From Polytrichum commune (lineage: Eukaryota > Streptophyta > Polytrichopsida > Polytrichales > Polytrichaceae), in NCBI GenBank assembly GCA_950295325.1, contig OX485804.1:33916001-33980000 (forward strand): a stretch of DNA of 64,000 nucleotides, written 5' to 3'. Positions 1 to 12,256 of this stretch are shown piece by piece. Below the pieces are notes generated by a model that did no database searches, was not told the DNA's origin, and saw nothing but the letters and a program-made list of their open reading frames with translations. Position numbers and translations under genes: made by a program. Numbering within the stretch: position 1 is the first letter of the stretch; each line of letters opens with the position of its first letter.

Positions 1-671
1 CAAAGAATAATATCTAACATTTTTTTATAATAATAATAATAATAAAAGTAGTGTAGGGATTGACCTTTGTTTTGTGACGTGTGATTGGGGCTAGTTCACA
101 ATGCTTAGAATTAGTCCAATGTGGATAGAACTGAGAGATCTCTTCTACTTCTATACAAGATTGACAAGTGTTTTTAGTCATTGGTAAGTTAACCTTCCAA
201 CCATATGCACACACAGAGGAGGTTAGAGCAACACCCACATCAAACAGAGCCACCCCTTGCCCTCGTCCTCTCCATTATAACACTTGGACTGCGTAGCACA
301 TTGTAGTGGAGACAAGAGGGTGGACAACTTGGACATAGGTACAATCTTGCCCATGTTATCATTTCAATGAAACGTATATAAGACAATATACACAAGGGTG
401 GCATTACAGTTGTGGTCTCATGTGTTTTATCCCATGCAGATAGTGGGGCATGACCTATATAGGTGGCACAATCACATTAGCCTCTTAACCCAACATGATT
501 GTTGGCGTGGAGTTGTTTATTTTGCATACAACACCTTCCACATTTGGTAAACTTCAATGCATAATTGGAAGAAGCGTGGAAGTTTGAATGCTAGATCAAT
601 TCAACGAGGGTCAAACATATTTTGGCATGTTTAAGAGGTGCTAAAATGTGTTTGCCTTATATGAACCAAGA
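1..671. other. Intergenic AT-rich DNA
   Basis: No coding region, RNA gene or TIR element is recognisable here. A short TAA trinucleotide run lies near 29-47. The only open frames are short and have no recognisable domain. Confidence 0.6.
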
Positions 672-673
672 TA

Positions 674-1071
674 AGGTAGAAATACCATAACCCGTTATCC
701 ACCCTCTAGCCGTGCACTAGACCGCCGTCATAATGGTGAAGTGTCATTTCTAAAACCGATCATGGCTTGGCAGCAACTTCAATGTGTGCAAACTTAGTGT
801 AACCAATGGAAATCAAGTGTTAATGTATTCATGAGGCAACCAATTTAGGCTATGTTTTGTATGGAAATACGGATTACCATGTTCGGAGTATGGAGAATCT
901 AGTGAATGAGTAGGGGTTTGGACAACTTTCCACTTTGAAAATTTGTAGCATTTTTTATATAGGGCAAAAACATGAATCCTTCTCGTCTATCTTGGAAAAT
1001 TATCTCATGATTGTCAGACCAGATCTTCAATGCGAATCACCTTATTTTCACGGGTTATGGTATTTCCACCT
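674..1071. mobile_element. MITE-like TIR element, family M1, copy 1
   Basis: Both ends carry a matching inverted repeat of about 23 bp beginning AGGTAGAAATACCATAACCC (one difference near the tip: AGGTGG on the right). TA flanks each side (672-673 and 1072-1073), as expected of a Tc1/mariner-type target duplication. The internal sequence is non-coding. An inverted-orientation relative lies at 54672-55096 and matches along its length, which shows that this is a defined repeat unit. The superfamily assignment rests only on the TA flanks. Confidence 0.75.
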
Positions 1072-2530
1072 TAAGTTGTTCATTTGAGTTGGATTCATAC
1101 ACTTCCTCACAGCATGCATGAAAGTGGTCAGAAATTATTAATTTTGTATGCAAAACAACAAATGGGACATCATAGGGGGGGCAACCCTCAACAAGAAGTC
1201 CTCCGAGTATATAATTTCAAATGCGTCCTTTGAGGCAAAATCATTGATCTACCCTTAAAGGTGAAGGGAGGTTTTGACAGTTTGAGATGACATACAATGA
1301 ACAACTTTCAATGCTCGATATTATTTACAATGGAAGAAAAGTTGTTACACATCACTCAAAGATTACACCAATTTAGTTGGAAGCTAAATTTAGCACCTCT
1401 ACATGCCAAAAACCAATGTATGAAATTTTGATTGTAAAATTTCCCAAACAAGTCGTTGCAAGGTATAAATTGATGTAATTGGGTCCTAAGGCTCACCGCT
1501 AGTGATCAATCAGCATTTTTTAAAAACAAGCACATGTAGAAATGGTGGCTCTAAGTCCAAGATATTGCATATAATTGCATGTTTGGATTCCTCCACACAC
1601 TTGACCTTATTCACACTCAAATTTCAACTTATTTCTTCAATCAGAACCCTCTTTAGTTGATTGAAGCTTGTTTACTGAGAAGGACTACTTATCTAAGAAA
1701 TTACTAAATGCGAACTTATCAAGAACAAATTTTCACTTTTCTTGTCTCGATGTTCAAGGGTTAAAGATTCACAATGAAATAGCATATATATATATTTGCA
1801 ACAGAATTCAGATGGCTAGTAGTCCCACATTATGATGTAAGGTGTGCACAGATAGCATATAAGAAACGAGATAAGAGATCTACCTCTTGTCCATGGCTCT
1901 TCATTGCAAATTATACCTCCACTCACTTTGAAACCTTCAAAAGAGAGGTGCATGTTCACTACTTTAAAGGAAGGTGACTTCAAAATCCCTAGTACGGATA
2001 AGTGTCCAGACAAGGCATAGTTTCCGTGCCTTGTATATGACAACTCCTTCCTGGCTGCAGTGCATCCAATCCAGCTTCCAGAGATCTGCACCAGAGAAAG
2101 CTGATAGCAATGGGACTTCTCAGATTTGACCTGAAACAATGCAAGATGATGACCTAAGTTGTGTCCTGGCTCGTACAGGGCTCAAAACAAGACTTCTGTG
2201 CACCACGAACTGGTAGAACCAGCTGTTGCAATCATCATAGTAAACAAAGGCTGCAATGAAGCCCACCGGCTCACTATTTGCGTGAAAAAAAGCAGGGTGC
2301 ATCATGTACAGCTTGCATATACAGAAATAAGGTCAGCATAATGTGGAGTTAGTCCACATTATGACACACTTCCTTGCTTGTAGAGAGTACATACTCACAC
2401 GCAGACGTTGCTGTAGGCAGTAATAACAACAAACCAATAGTCATCAACCCATGACTTGCTTTTTAATTAACTATCACAAGAGCGAAAATCAAGGAGTATC
2501 ACAAGCTGCCAACCTGTTGACTTCACATCC
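1072..2530. other. Intergenic DNA and probable 3' UTR of the CID gene
   Basis: No domain-bearing frame is present. The part next to 2530 is presumably the 3' untranslated region of the minus-strand CID gene. No canonical AATAAA was found there in the minus orientation, only the related AATTAAAAA near 2460. A short AT repeat lies near 1787-1795. Confidence 0.4.
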
Positions 2531-5500
2531 TCATTGTCTTGGAGCAGGTGCAGGTGGAGCAGGTAAAGGAGGCGGGCTGTAGAAGATGCTGGATTGTTGG
2601 AAGGGCGCGTAAGCTGGAGCACAGCCAGGTGCCATAGGCTGAGGAGGTAAAGGCATTGAATGCTGGTTCATCATCCTCTGACCTTGCATTGGGGGTGGGG
2701 GAGGCAGTGACGACTGATATGCATAAGGTAAGGGCAACATGGATCCACCCCAAGCTTGTTGCATTGGTGGTGGCAGCTGATATGTGGAAGAGTCCGTACC
2801 CACTATCAAGTCTGGTCTGCTCTCTAGCCTTGGCCTCTTCTCCAATGCACGTCCTCCATCCATACTGAAATTGGGTGAATGCACTCCGCCATTTGCTTCT
2901 TCTGCTGCCAGTGATGATAAGACCGACGTTAACATGGCAGCTGAGGATGAGCTGGCTGCTAGCTTGGCTGCAACCTCAGCAGCCACAGTTGCTGCAGAGG
3001 TTAGCCCATGGTTGTTCTCAGAAGGCTCAGAAGGCAGGGTACTAACAGTAGCCTCAATTGAAGGCATTGGCACACTTGGCATAGACATATGTAGTTCGTT
3101 ATCATTATTTCTTGCCACCTGATTCTCATGTGAGAGATTACCTGCCTCCCTACTGAAGGCAGAAAATGATGCATTCTCATCTGAAAAATCGATTGCAGAT
3201 GCAGAGTTTATAGTCCCTGTTGCAAATCGATTTTGCACCATCCCTGCCTTATCTAGCTGTGTTTGGGCTCTCTGCAAAACCCCACCACCACAAATATCCA
3301 TAGCCATTGGTAAATCACAATAGTCTGATTCCAGCAACAAGAGTTGTAATATCAGTTATCACATCAATCATCCGTGTATAGATAAGTTGTCTATCTTCAT
3401 TGCATTTGCCGATTGCAAACAATTTTTTTTGAACAGTCTACTCTTTGGCATCCTTACACACAAGGATAGGGTGTAATCCTACATTGGTCATGCATGCACG
3501 ATCAGAGGTTGGTCACTATCCACATCTATGTTTAAACCTAAGTGTCTGAAGAATGAGCATCAGTAAACTTCATTGTGAAAGAAAGCTCAAACCTGAAGTT
3601 GTCTCCGCAATTCCTCCAGTTTACTCTCCTGCGTAAAGCAGACATTAACAGTCAGCATGTTTTGCACATGTGAGCTGCAGATTGAAAGATGCAACAGAAG
3701 CTATAGGCTGCTGATCATTCAATTCTCATCACTAATTCTCGTTTCTGGGCAAACAATATGCACACATCCATGTCAAGAGTCCAATTTTTTGTCATTTAGT
3801 GGTTTCTGTCAACATGGCCTGCACATGGAAGTGTGCCCTTACTTCCTTAACTACGGTAAGGATCTACATTAAGCATCAGTAGATCCTTCACAAAATAGTA
3901 AACTACCTGAGCTTGGATTCTTGGATTACCAAAGCTTTAACAGCTACTGAGCTACTTTCATAAGCTGCAGGAAAAATACCTGACTAAGTCTCTTATTAAA
4001 TGACACTTAGTATGGCACGGAAAATTGGTCATCCCATCTGCAATTTCCAAGGCAAAGGGCTCACCTGTTCCACCAGAGCATCCTTCAAGTGAGAACAAAG
4101 TACCACATGACTCATTTCACATGCTTCAAGCCGCTCTACACATTGCCTCATTATTGCTTGTTGTTCCAGCACCTCGCCAGCTATAGATGCCTGAACATTC
4201 CCTGTTCCCCATGCACATGCCCAATTCATTGTCTCACATACCATTGGACCAGCCTATATGGCATTAGAAAACAACATGTTACAGTACCATGGTTATAAGT
4301 CTACTTTAGTATGTTAACAGAAACCTGGGTTTGGTCCTTAATCTCATGAAAATGATCAAGGTGCACAACAGACTTCAAGATATGTAGTTCTCTACCTGCC
4401 ACTTCCCAGCTTCAATGCTGTGGATAGTCTTTATGCTATTCACATTGCAGTAAAACTCAACTGACAAGAAGCAAAGAGAAACCTATTAATCTAATTTTGA
4501 ACACAAAAGTAGATGATACCATCGCCAGTGGCACCCTCAGCCTCCTTCTCCAAGCTTTCAATCTGCGACATGGCTGCAGTGCACTTCGACATTGCATCAT
4601 ATTCGTCTCCACTTTTCTCTTGGATTGCCTGGTATGACCTTGCCACTGTTTCGAGAATGCTTCCTTCAAAAACCTTCAGCACCGTTCCAATTCCCCAAAA
4701 CAAATTCACAAACTCTGAAGAAACACTCATGTGGCTGGCATAGACAAGCCTATTGAGAGGAAAAATATAACAGACTACAGACCAAGCTCATCTGGGTGGA
4801 AATCACAACACAAGGTAAGATTTTCAAGATGTATCACTTGATAAAGTGGCAGAGAAGGTTGCTTAGCCTCCTGCACACGTGCGCTGGCCTTTTTGCCAAG
4901 CAGCTCTTCTCGAAGACTTTGAGCACGAGATCCAAAAACTCGCCTCTCCTCCCAAATGTCCACCTAAGCCAGTTAAGATGCAGAGAACAATAAGATAACA
5001 AGAATAGGATTCTACCACAGATCCAAGCATGCCAACACTAACTCATATTTAGATTTGACAACATGCATTCATTTAAGCATTACTTAGATGCAGAACCAAA
5101 AACAAAAGAAACAGAAAGCCTATGAAGGTCTTCATACCAAGCGATATGCGGGACTGCGTACAGACTCGTCGCCAGAAACAACAACATCTCGAAGAACCCT
5201 GGGGAGCACAGTCCAGAACTCATTCACAAACTCAGGTCCCTTGCGACGGCTATTTTGCAGTATGTCATTTGCCAAGTACAGAAAGGGCACTCGCTGCTCT
5301 TTTGGTGCATCTTGAAATTTCTTAGCCCATGTCTCTACAACTTCTCTAGCTTTCTTGCGATGGAATATACACCAATGAGATAGAGCTGTGCATGGTCAAG
5401 GCTGAACCCAAATAGAAACATAAATGATCATAAAATACCTGTCTATCAAATAGTGTGAGACAACAAAGGAAGCCAGCACAAAGGGAAGATGTGTAACCAG

Positions 5501-5632
5501 GAATATCATAAAATGTATGCATTTTAAAAAGATACTTTCAATGCTTTGCTGCGAAGAATTTAACTTGTTGAGCTTCTCCGCTAGAGTTGCCCCAGTAAAT
5601 GCCCCACTGGTAGTGGTTCCTTCCATCGTCAT
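2531..5632 (-). CDS. CID-domain (RPRD-like) regulator of RNA polymerase II
   Basis: This gene encodes a protein of the RPRD/Rtt103-like class, which in known members binds the phosphorylated RNA polymerase II C-terminal tail in the nucleus. Inferred exons on the minus strand are 5536-5632, 5138-5385, 4838-4963, 4520-4673, 4396-4460, 4065-4190, 3593-3628 and 2531-3271, giving about 530 residues with phase kept at every join. The CID fold covers roughly residues 14-145, with family-typical stretches KLNSSQQSIE, LSHWCIFHR, VPFLYLANDILQNSRR, EFWTVLPRVL and DIWEERRVFGSR. Residues of about 155-285 look like the helical coiled-coil region, followed by an Ala/Ser-rich segment and a Pro-rich tail. The start is the first in-frame ATG; a second ATG lies two codons later. 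The least certain parts are the third/fourth exon boundary and the 59-nt intron 4461-4519, which is very short for a plant. Confidence 0.88.
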
Positions 5633-5806
5633 TTTCAATTTCTTTATGCAGCCTTACTCACATTCATGAACCTGAGGACATCCACCAGCCACCTTCAAAG
5701 TTAGTAGTTCACATTTCTGGCTATCAATTAATTCGCTCAAATTCCAAATTGGGATATCACATTCAGTCCTCAAACAAACTTGATACATTTCTCCCGGGAA
5801 AACACT

Positions 5807-6936
5807 TCAGCTGGATGTACTGTAGGAACGAGAAACCATGTTGTCAACCATTCTTCTGAGGAATTCCTTCCAAACAACATCCTCGCATTTTGCCTTGCAA
5901 CCATTGCTGATATCATAAACTTCATCGATGAACTGTGTTAAAAGGAAACCTAGTTAAGTCACTATGATGATTGAAAAATTAACACCTCTTACATGAATTA
6001 CAAATGCACGACAACGATTTAAATTCGAATCCACAACTAGAGACACGTTTCCCCTTTAAAACATTACCAGAACCTGGCAAGGATCAATACACCTACATCG
6101 TGATTGCCGCTATGTTGCACGACTTTCAACATTGTCTTCGTTTAAGACTCACTACATTGCAATGTGCCTCTCCTTATCGATACCCCTGCCGTTTCGGCTG
6201 AAGTGTGTTTCCTCTCAAGAGCATACTAAATTTGCCTTCCCGCTACGGACCGAAATGAAGATGTGCTTGCAACGGTTTGAAGCCCTTGCTCGTGTATAAA
6301 AAAAATTCCGCTCTCTCGTCACAATTCCGTAGCCCGCCGCGACCTTCTCGCACACCTAGCGGACTCTCCAGCTACACTAAGCAACGACAAGAAAAAGAAG
6401 AGAAGCTCAACGCTCCCACGTTGGTGCTCCTCCATACACTCCTCCCTTACCAAAATACAAAAACCGGCTTCTCTCACTACACCTGCCCCGCCAGTGCTTA
6501 GGAAAAAACGAACACAGTCACATTTTATTTTTTATTTTTAAACGGCAGTAATCCACAGCGGCCACCGTACAACACGCACTGGAGAAACCCTGACTCCTCA
6601 AACTGAACGAACAACAACGCATTTACTTCCCAAAACAGCAAAACAGAGACGGAGAAAAACACGGCGAAGCAAGAAAAGAGAAAGAAAAGGAAGCACGCAA
6701 GAAAAGAAATAAAATAAGGTGGAAAAATGAGCGCTCCGCGCCGTAACCACGACCACTAACCTGCGACCACGACCATCATCATCCCAGCCGCACCTATCCC
6801 GATCCTCCAAGGCAAGGTGCGCACCAATGGAATCCTTAAGTTCCGGCGAAAGCTGTCCGCACCACGGCAGCTTGGGATAATGCTCGAGGTTCAAGTTGCG
6901 AGGCTTCGAAGGGAGAGTTTTGAGCAAACGCGGCAA
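5807..6936 (-). CDS. Possible exons of an unidentified small gene
   Basis: Two stretches look coding, but I do not recognise the product. Segment 6761-6936 opens with ATG, encodes about 58 residues rich in charged and Pro residues (begins MPRLLKTLPSKPRNLNLEHY and includes LALEDRDR), and ends at a strong CAG|GTTAGT donor. Segment 5807-5932 follows a good pyrimidine-rich acceptor and encodes 41 residues (FIDEVYDISNGC, then a VVWKEFLRRMVDNM stretch) before TGA. A direct join is out of frame (phase 2 to phase 0), so a middle exon is missing, or the two pieces are unrelated. The 5' piece could instead be a leader exon of the CID gene starting at 5632. Confidence 0.35.
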
Positions 6937-7090
6937 CGAGGGTTCGCTGTTGTGGTTGCGGCTATGGCGACTGTGTGCTTTCGATGAGAGTCGGCAACAG
7001 CATGGGTCTCTTGTCTCGTCTCGTCTCTTGCTCCCGCCCTCACTCTAGAATGTTCGTACAGGGTACATGTCAGCGCTCCATGGTGGATCA
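6240..7090. promoter_or_regulatory. GC-rich putative promoter/leader zone
   Basis: This stretch is clearly richer in C and G (CGCC, CCGCGC, GGCGAA words) than the surrounding AT-rich DNA. It lies upstream of the minus-strand exons at 6936 and of the CID gene at 5632. A promoter and 5' leader zone is the simplest reading. No TATA box or start site can be fixed with confidence. Confidence 0.35.
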
Positions 7091-7266
7091 TGTGTCGGGG
7101 AACAAGTTCTGGCCACGGACACTTTGGACTTTGTCATGCAATCCTAACAACAATCCTAACCTATGTGTGTCATTGTTTCAAACTCTTAGACTTCTTATTA
7201 GGGCATTAGCTTAACTTACATTAGCTTAACTAGGTCACATTGGTGGCATGGCATTTGTTTTGAGAT

Positions 7267-7388
7267 AAGGTATGTGGGTGTTGTTCGGTTTGTTCTTCAT
7301 GCTCTTCGATTTCTACCGAAAAAATCTCGTGTCGCATTTGCAAATCTATAATGAAACATTTGTAAAAATCATATTGAAAATCAGACCT
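7267..7388 (+). repeat. Dispersed repeat, copy 1 (partner at 50326)
   Basis: This segment begins AAGGTATGTGGGTGTTGTTC and ends near CAGACCTCC. It is matched in direct orientation at 50326-50463, with an insertion in the second copy. No termini, coding potential or target duplication is visible, so the class is unknown. Confidence 0.6.
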
Positions 7389-8129
7389 CCGATAATCATA
7401 ACTAAATCATTTTGAAATCACCAATCTCATATTGATCCATGCTCAAGCTCATGCCCAAGGGATGCATATTCTGTAAATCACTCAAAGCACGTGCACTTGG
7501 AGGGTGAAAAATAAACCCCATGTATGCATGGCAAAGTCAATGATTTTTATTTAGGCACAATACAATCAGGTTTTGAAAACCGGCTTTTGTAATTACACCA
7601 CTTTTGGGTTTTTTGTCATTTTATTTTTATTTTTTAGCATATTCATTAAGATTCGTTAAAAAGGAAACATTGTCTTAGCCTTGTCCTTGCTTGTTTCAAT
7701 CGTTTGTTTGTGTGCCTTTCTGTTAATTTTTTTTTTTTTAAAAAAAAGGCAACAAACTTCAGGGGCTTTGTTAGCATTTGTTTGTTTGAACTAGGGGTTG
7801 TGTTTTATACCATTAGAATCATCATTGTAGGAAGTTTATGAATGGGTATTACACACCTTGTTTCATGGAGAAATGAGACCGTTATGGCTTATTGAAGTTT
7901 GGGGTCCTTGGAGCCAAAAGGCCATGCAACTTTTTGAAACCTCTAGGAGGGATCTTGCACGAGTACTTTAAATCCCTCTCAAACATTAAAAAAATGGCTT
8001 GAAACCTTGACATAATACTTATATATGAACCCATATGTGCATATAGACTCAATAGATGGCTCTCAAAAGTAACCACCTCATTTGAATGCACATGCTATGA
8101 TACATTAAAGTATGTGCACCCCCCAAGGG

Positions 8130-8376
8130 GCCGGGGATTCGTGGCACTCACTAAAAATCATCCGTGCGGATGAAAAAAACACAGAAATCATCTAAATGGC
8201 TATTTTTGGGCAATTTGATTCCGGAAATAGAGTCAAAGGCCCCGAATTAGTCTAGTGACGTCACATTCGAATGACTCGGCCCTCAACCCCATAGGGGGGC
8301 TTTTTTTATTGGAGCCACTTCATCCACGATATCTTGGATGGATGATTTTTAGTGAGTGCCACGAATCCCCAGCCCC
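8130..8376. mobile_element. MITE-like TIR element, family M2, copy 1
   Basis: Inverted ends of about 33 bp match almost perfectly: left CCGGGGATTCGTGGCACTCA continuing to AAAAATCATCC, and its reverse complement at 8340-8372 with one C/T change near the tip. The element is about 250 bp, non-coding, and contains TGACGTCA. A diverged copy in opposite orientation lies at 17283-17531. Outer limits are uncertain because C- and G-runs flank both sides. Confidence 0.75.
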
Positions 8377-8383
8377 CCCAAGG

Positions 8384-10741
8384 GTCTATGTGTAGTTCAA
8401 TCAAGAACTTGACTAACTAAAGAGAATGTTATATGTATGTATCTATGTATCTATGTATTTATGTATGACAATGTTTCATGCCAATATTGCATGATTTGGG
8501 TGAGATTTTAGTAGTGCAAATATGAAAAATTACAATAAGCTTGTTATTACACCAATACTTTAGCATCTTTTTTAATATAATTTGTTTTTCATACTAGATA
8601 AAAAATTGAATGTAAAAAAATCATTAAAAAAATGTAACTTACTGAGAGGGAGAACCTTAACATAAGAATGATGATTTATCAATAACATGTTCTTGTTTAT
8701 ACCACATGAATTCCTTTATTTTATTTTATGGAAATGTGCATATTGTTATATTTCCCCCAATCAATGTTACCCAAAATTCAATTTTGCAAACTTCATTATG
8801 GGTTTTGTTTAGCTCAAACGCAAGATTTCAATGTCCAAGCGCCCATACTCCCGTGGTCTCATACCCTTTGTACCCTTTGTGGCAACATCAACATTCATTG
8901 CAAGAATCCCTACTCCCACAAAAGAGAACACACAAATTGCCAAATTACACTAGCTTCTAGGCTTGTCATAGCTTCATATGTCAAATTATATGTCATGTTA
9001 GTTTTTCACTTTGCATGTTGCCCAATGCTCAACCCCGCAAATTCAAGGCACCCTACCACAATATTCAAGTTGAATTTAGTTTCACATGGCAACTCATAAT
9101 CAACCAAGGCAAACATTCTCATAATCAATGTTGGTAATGAAAACATTGATGTGAGTAAAACAAATGTTTAAAGTTGATTCCATAGCAATCACTTATTGGA
9201 GTTGGATGGCACCTTGACCAAAATGACAAAATTTGGAGAGCTCACAATGTCCTTTTATGAATGTAATAAGGTTGATATCCACGGGAACAACATACAACCA
9301 ACTTTCAAAAACATTTGTTGATTGAATGGGCTAATTGTATGCTTTTAGTTTTTGTTCTTTTGGGGGTGCTTTGAAAATAGGCCACTTGATTGCAGTAAGT
9401 TAGTTGTACACTCACTCTATAATGCAACATACACACAAAATCAACTCATAATACGATATCATTTTGAATTCAAAAACTAAAACATCACCAGTCATGCATA
9501 TCAAAGAAGCAAAGTTATTCACAAGCTCAAATTCATTGCAATGCATCATTTCAAAGAGTGAAGAGATACGATATGATGGTTGTAGAATGTCCTTCTAAAG
9601 ACATGAAACACAATTATATAGATGGAGACAAAGCAATTACTCGTGGCGTTGTTGTTGTTGATAGAAGGCCGTGAAGGAGGTGATTTGTGATGTCTTTTAC
9701 GACTTTTAAGGGCAATGACAAAACGAGCTTTTGTGTGGAGAAAATAACCAAGAAGCTAGTTTCAATTTCATACATAATGCTCATACTAAAATTGACGGAT
9801 GGCGTTATGTGATTTGATGTTTGCTTTTGGGTTGCCTATTGGCTATGACAGAGAGTTGTTATTTGATAAATTTGTGCTCTAAAATATTTCTAGATCTACA
9901 TGAAAGTACCTTGTAGTTTATAAGGGTCAAATGCATTGCGGCGGAGCTGAAAATCTCGGAGTTTCGTATCTTGCATATTGGATGTTTGAAGATTTACAAA
10001 GAAAATAAGATGTTTTTTTATTACTGTTTAAATATTTCACAACACATTGTTTTATAATGGTTATTGTCGTGTTAATGATACCAAAACATGTGCACAAGGA
10101 TTGGGGCTCCCATACATTCACAACCAAGTAAATTAGCGTTGAGAGCAAAATTATTTGAATGGGAGGGGTTTAATTTATAATATCCATGTATATGTATATA
10201 TAGAAATTCAAAAGTATGATGGAGTAGTCTAATCACGTGTCAAGGAGAATATGGCTCTCACATGACAAGTTGTGACGAAGGAGCCACGTTCCATTCAAAA
10301 ACCACACTATTTATGGTATTTTATGTCACAAAACTAATTAAGTAGCCTAACCCATAATGAAATATATGCATAAATTACAATGTTTGCCAAAGTATTTGTA
10401 ACCAGTGCCACAACAAAGGTTGAGAGTAGTACCAAACTTAAAAAATACCAACATATATTAAAAAAAGAATTTCCAACTAAGATGAAAGAAAAGATAAAAT
10501 TGATCAGATTGATAGATGAATAATAATAAAAATGTTAATGCCAATTGACACAATGCCATTATAATTGACATTAATGTCAAAGTGGCCATTTGAAATGACC
10601 AAATTGATAATCAATTTGCAGTCAGTTCATAAACCCTTTTGTGTCAAACACTTTACACGAACTGAATCAAACTATAGTTAAATTTGCCAAACCCTACTAT
10701 GTCAAATGCTTTTCAGATTTGCCCAACTAAGGGCCTGGCCA
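8384..10741. other. Intergenic DNA without recognisable gene
   Basis: This is AT-rich sequence with only short open frames. A TATC/TATG-type simple repeat lies at about 8432-8468. I see no conserved protein motif, RNA gene or clear element boundary. Confidence 0.5.
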
Positions 10742-12256
10742 CACCCAGGGGTGCCAGCCCGGAACCGGTGAGGTAACCGGATTTGGGGCAGATTCGGAAC
10801 CCGCATCCGGTGGGTCCATACCGGACAACCTGTAGGTGTGTCAGAACCTGCCGGGGACATGTTCCTCCCCGATAACGGAGCCAAGCACAAAGAAATGAGG
10901 GTTTTGAACTGCTGCTCCCAAGCAACGTTAGGGGTGAGGTTGGATGAGAACGCGTTTCGGTGGACAGAATATGTTAATCTGTCCTGCCTTGAAGTTGAGA
11001 GGGTCCTGCTCAAAAGTTCGAAAGGTTGTGAAGGTCTAGCACATTGAGAATTGACCAATCTGAGTGAATATTAGTTCTTCGCTGCGTCCGTGAGTTTTGG
11101 AAGTTTATGAAGAAGAGCCTAACTTCCTGGCTTCCTCATAGCCAGAACACAAAATATACAAAATCAGTGCCTGAACAAAATGGTATTCATACAGTTCTTG
11201 GAAAAAAACTTTGCAATATGCAACTTCCTCAACATTAGCGGCAGGAACACAATCTCAAGAACCACCTCGAAAAGCCCTTCGAATTTACAAAAGAGATCTA
11301 CCTTTCCTGAATTTTCTGGGAGAGCAAGATTTATAGAACTTCATAGTTGCCGGCATTACTCTCCGAGATGAGATCCGCGACGGGTTGGTTGTTCCTCACA
11401 CCCATCCGATACAGGAAAGGGATACAGATAAAGACTCCGCAATCCAAAAGGAAGCCTCAGGAAAGCTGAGATAGCATATGCATTACTTATTCAATTCATC
11501 CTCATCAAACGGATTACTATCATATCGTCCCACCATCTTTCCACCGCGCAGATTAGTTGCGCACTCCACCCAGAATTCAATCAAGCCCTCTCTACCAGAT
11601 CAAACCCTCACAATTCCAATGCCCTGCCAACCCTATCCTACGGTCCATGGCGATGACCAAAATGCCCCCCACTCCTGCAATTTCGAACTCTCCCTCTGAT
11701 CCAATCCACAGCTAGGGCACTGACCAAGAAAATAGCAAGCAAAGGATGGATTCCGAGAAAGAATGGGAGTTGTATGGATCCAAAAAGCCACAGGAGGTCT
11801 CTAATTACATAGAGAAGAAAGAGGTGAAGATTATTGATGAAAGGGAGATACGGAGGGGAGAAAGTGATACTGATCCATAGAGTGCCACCAAAACAAGAGA
11901 GTAAGTAACTTGGCAAGAAGAAGATGGATTCTGAGCAAAAACGGGAGTCGTAGGGCTCTAAAAAAAATGCGAAGTGTCTCTGATTGAAGGTGGAGAGCAG
12001 GAGATGATGCACGGAGTGCTGAAGGGAGGGATGGAGGAGAGAAAGAGGAAATGGAGCTCCTAAGTTAGCCACGGCACACGGTCGGAGAGCCAACAATAGA
12101 AAAAATTGGATGAACATTGGGGGTCACCGGCACAGACCTAGCCGGTGCGGCCTCCGTCATGGCCCCGGCATAAAGGATTGGCTAACCCCCCTACCCGGTT
12201 GGGAGCTTCCGGGTAGGCCTTGGCCGTATCCGGTCCCATGCCAACACCCCCTGGTG
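10742..12256. mobile_element. Candidate DNA transposon with ACCGG-rich ends
   Basis: The two ends align without gaps over 27 bp as inverted repeats: left CACCCAGGGGTGCCAGCCCG and right (reverse complement) CACCAGGGGGTGTTGGCATG, each followed by GAACCGG or GGACCGG. I count 19 of 27 identities, with mostly transition differences. Several ACCGG/CCGGT words cluster inside each end (10765-10845 and 12125-12235), as in the subterminal repeats bound by hAT or CACTA transposases. No transposase reading frame is visible and no convincing target duplication was found. It is probably a non-autonomous element. Confidence 0.45.
11735..12050 (+). repeat. Purine-rich tandem duplication (~184 bp)
   Basis: A GA-rich segment starting near AAAGGATGGATTCCGAGAAA (about 11751) recurs with changes as AGATGGATTCTGAGCAAAAA near 11926. 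Similar text follows in both copies. It creates a 159-codon hydrophobic open frame on the minus strand, which I read as a by-product of the pyrimidine-rich strand rather than a gene. Confidence 0.5.

Noticed and set aside
1816-2139. 107-codon minus-strand frame downstream of the CID gene
   Set aside because: It has no recognisable domain, and it lies where the CID 3' UTR or spacer is expected.
11638-12117. 159-codon open frame on the minus strand
   Set aside because: It is Leu/Phe-rich low-complexity sequence read from the pyrimidine strand of a tandemly duplicated GA-rich stretch. No conserved domain is visible.
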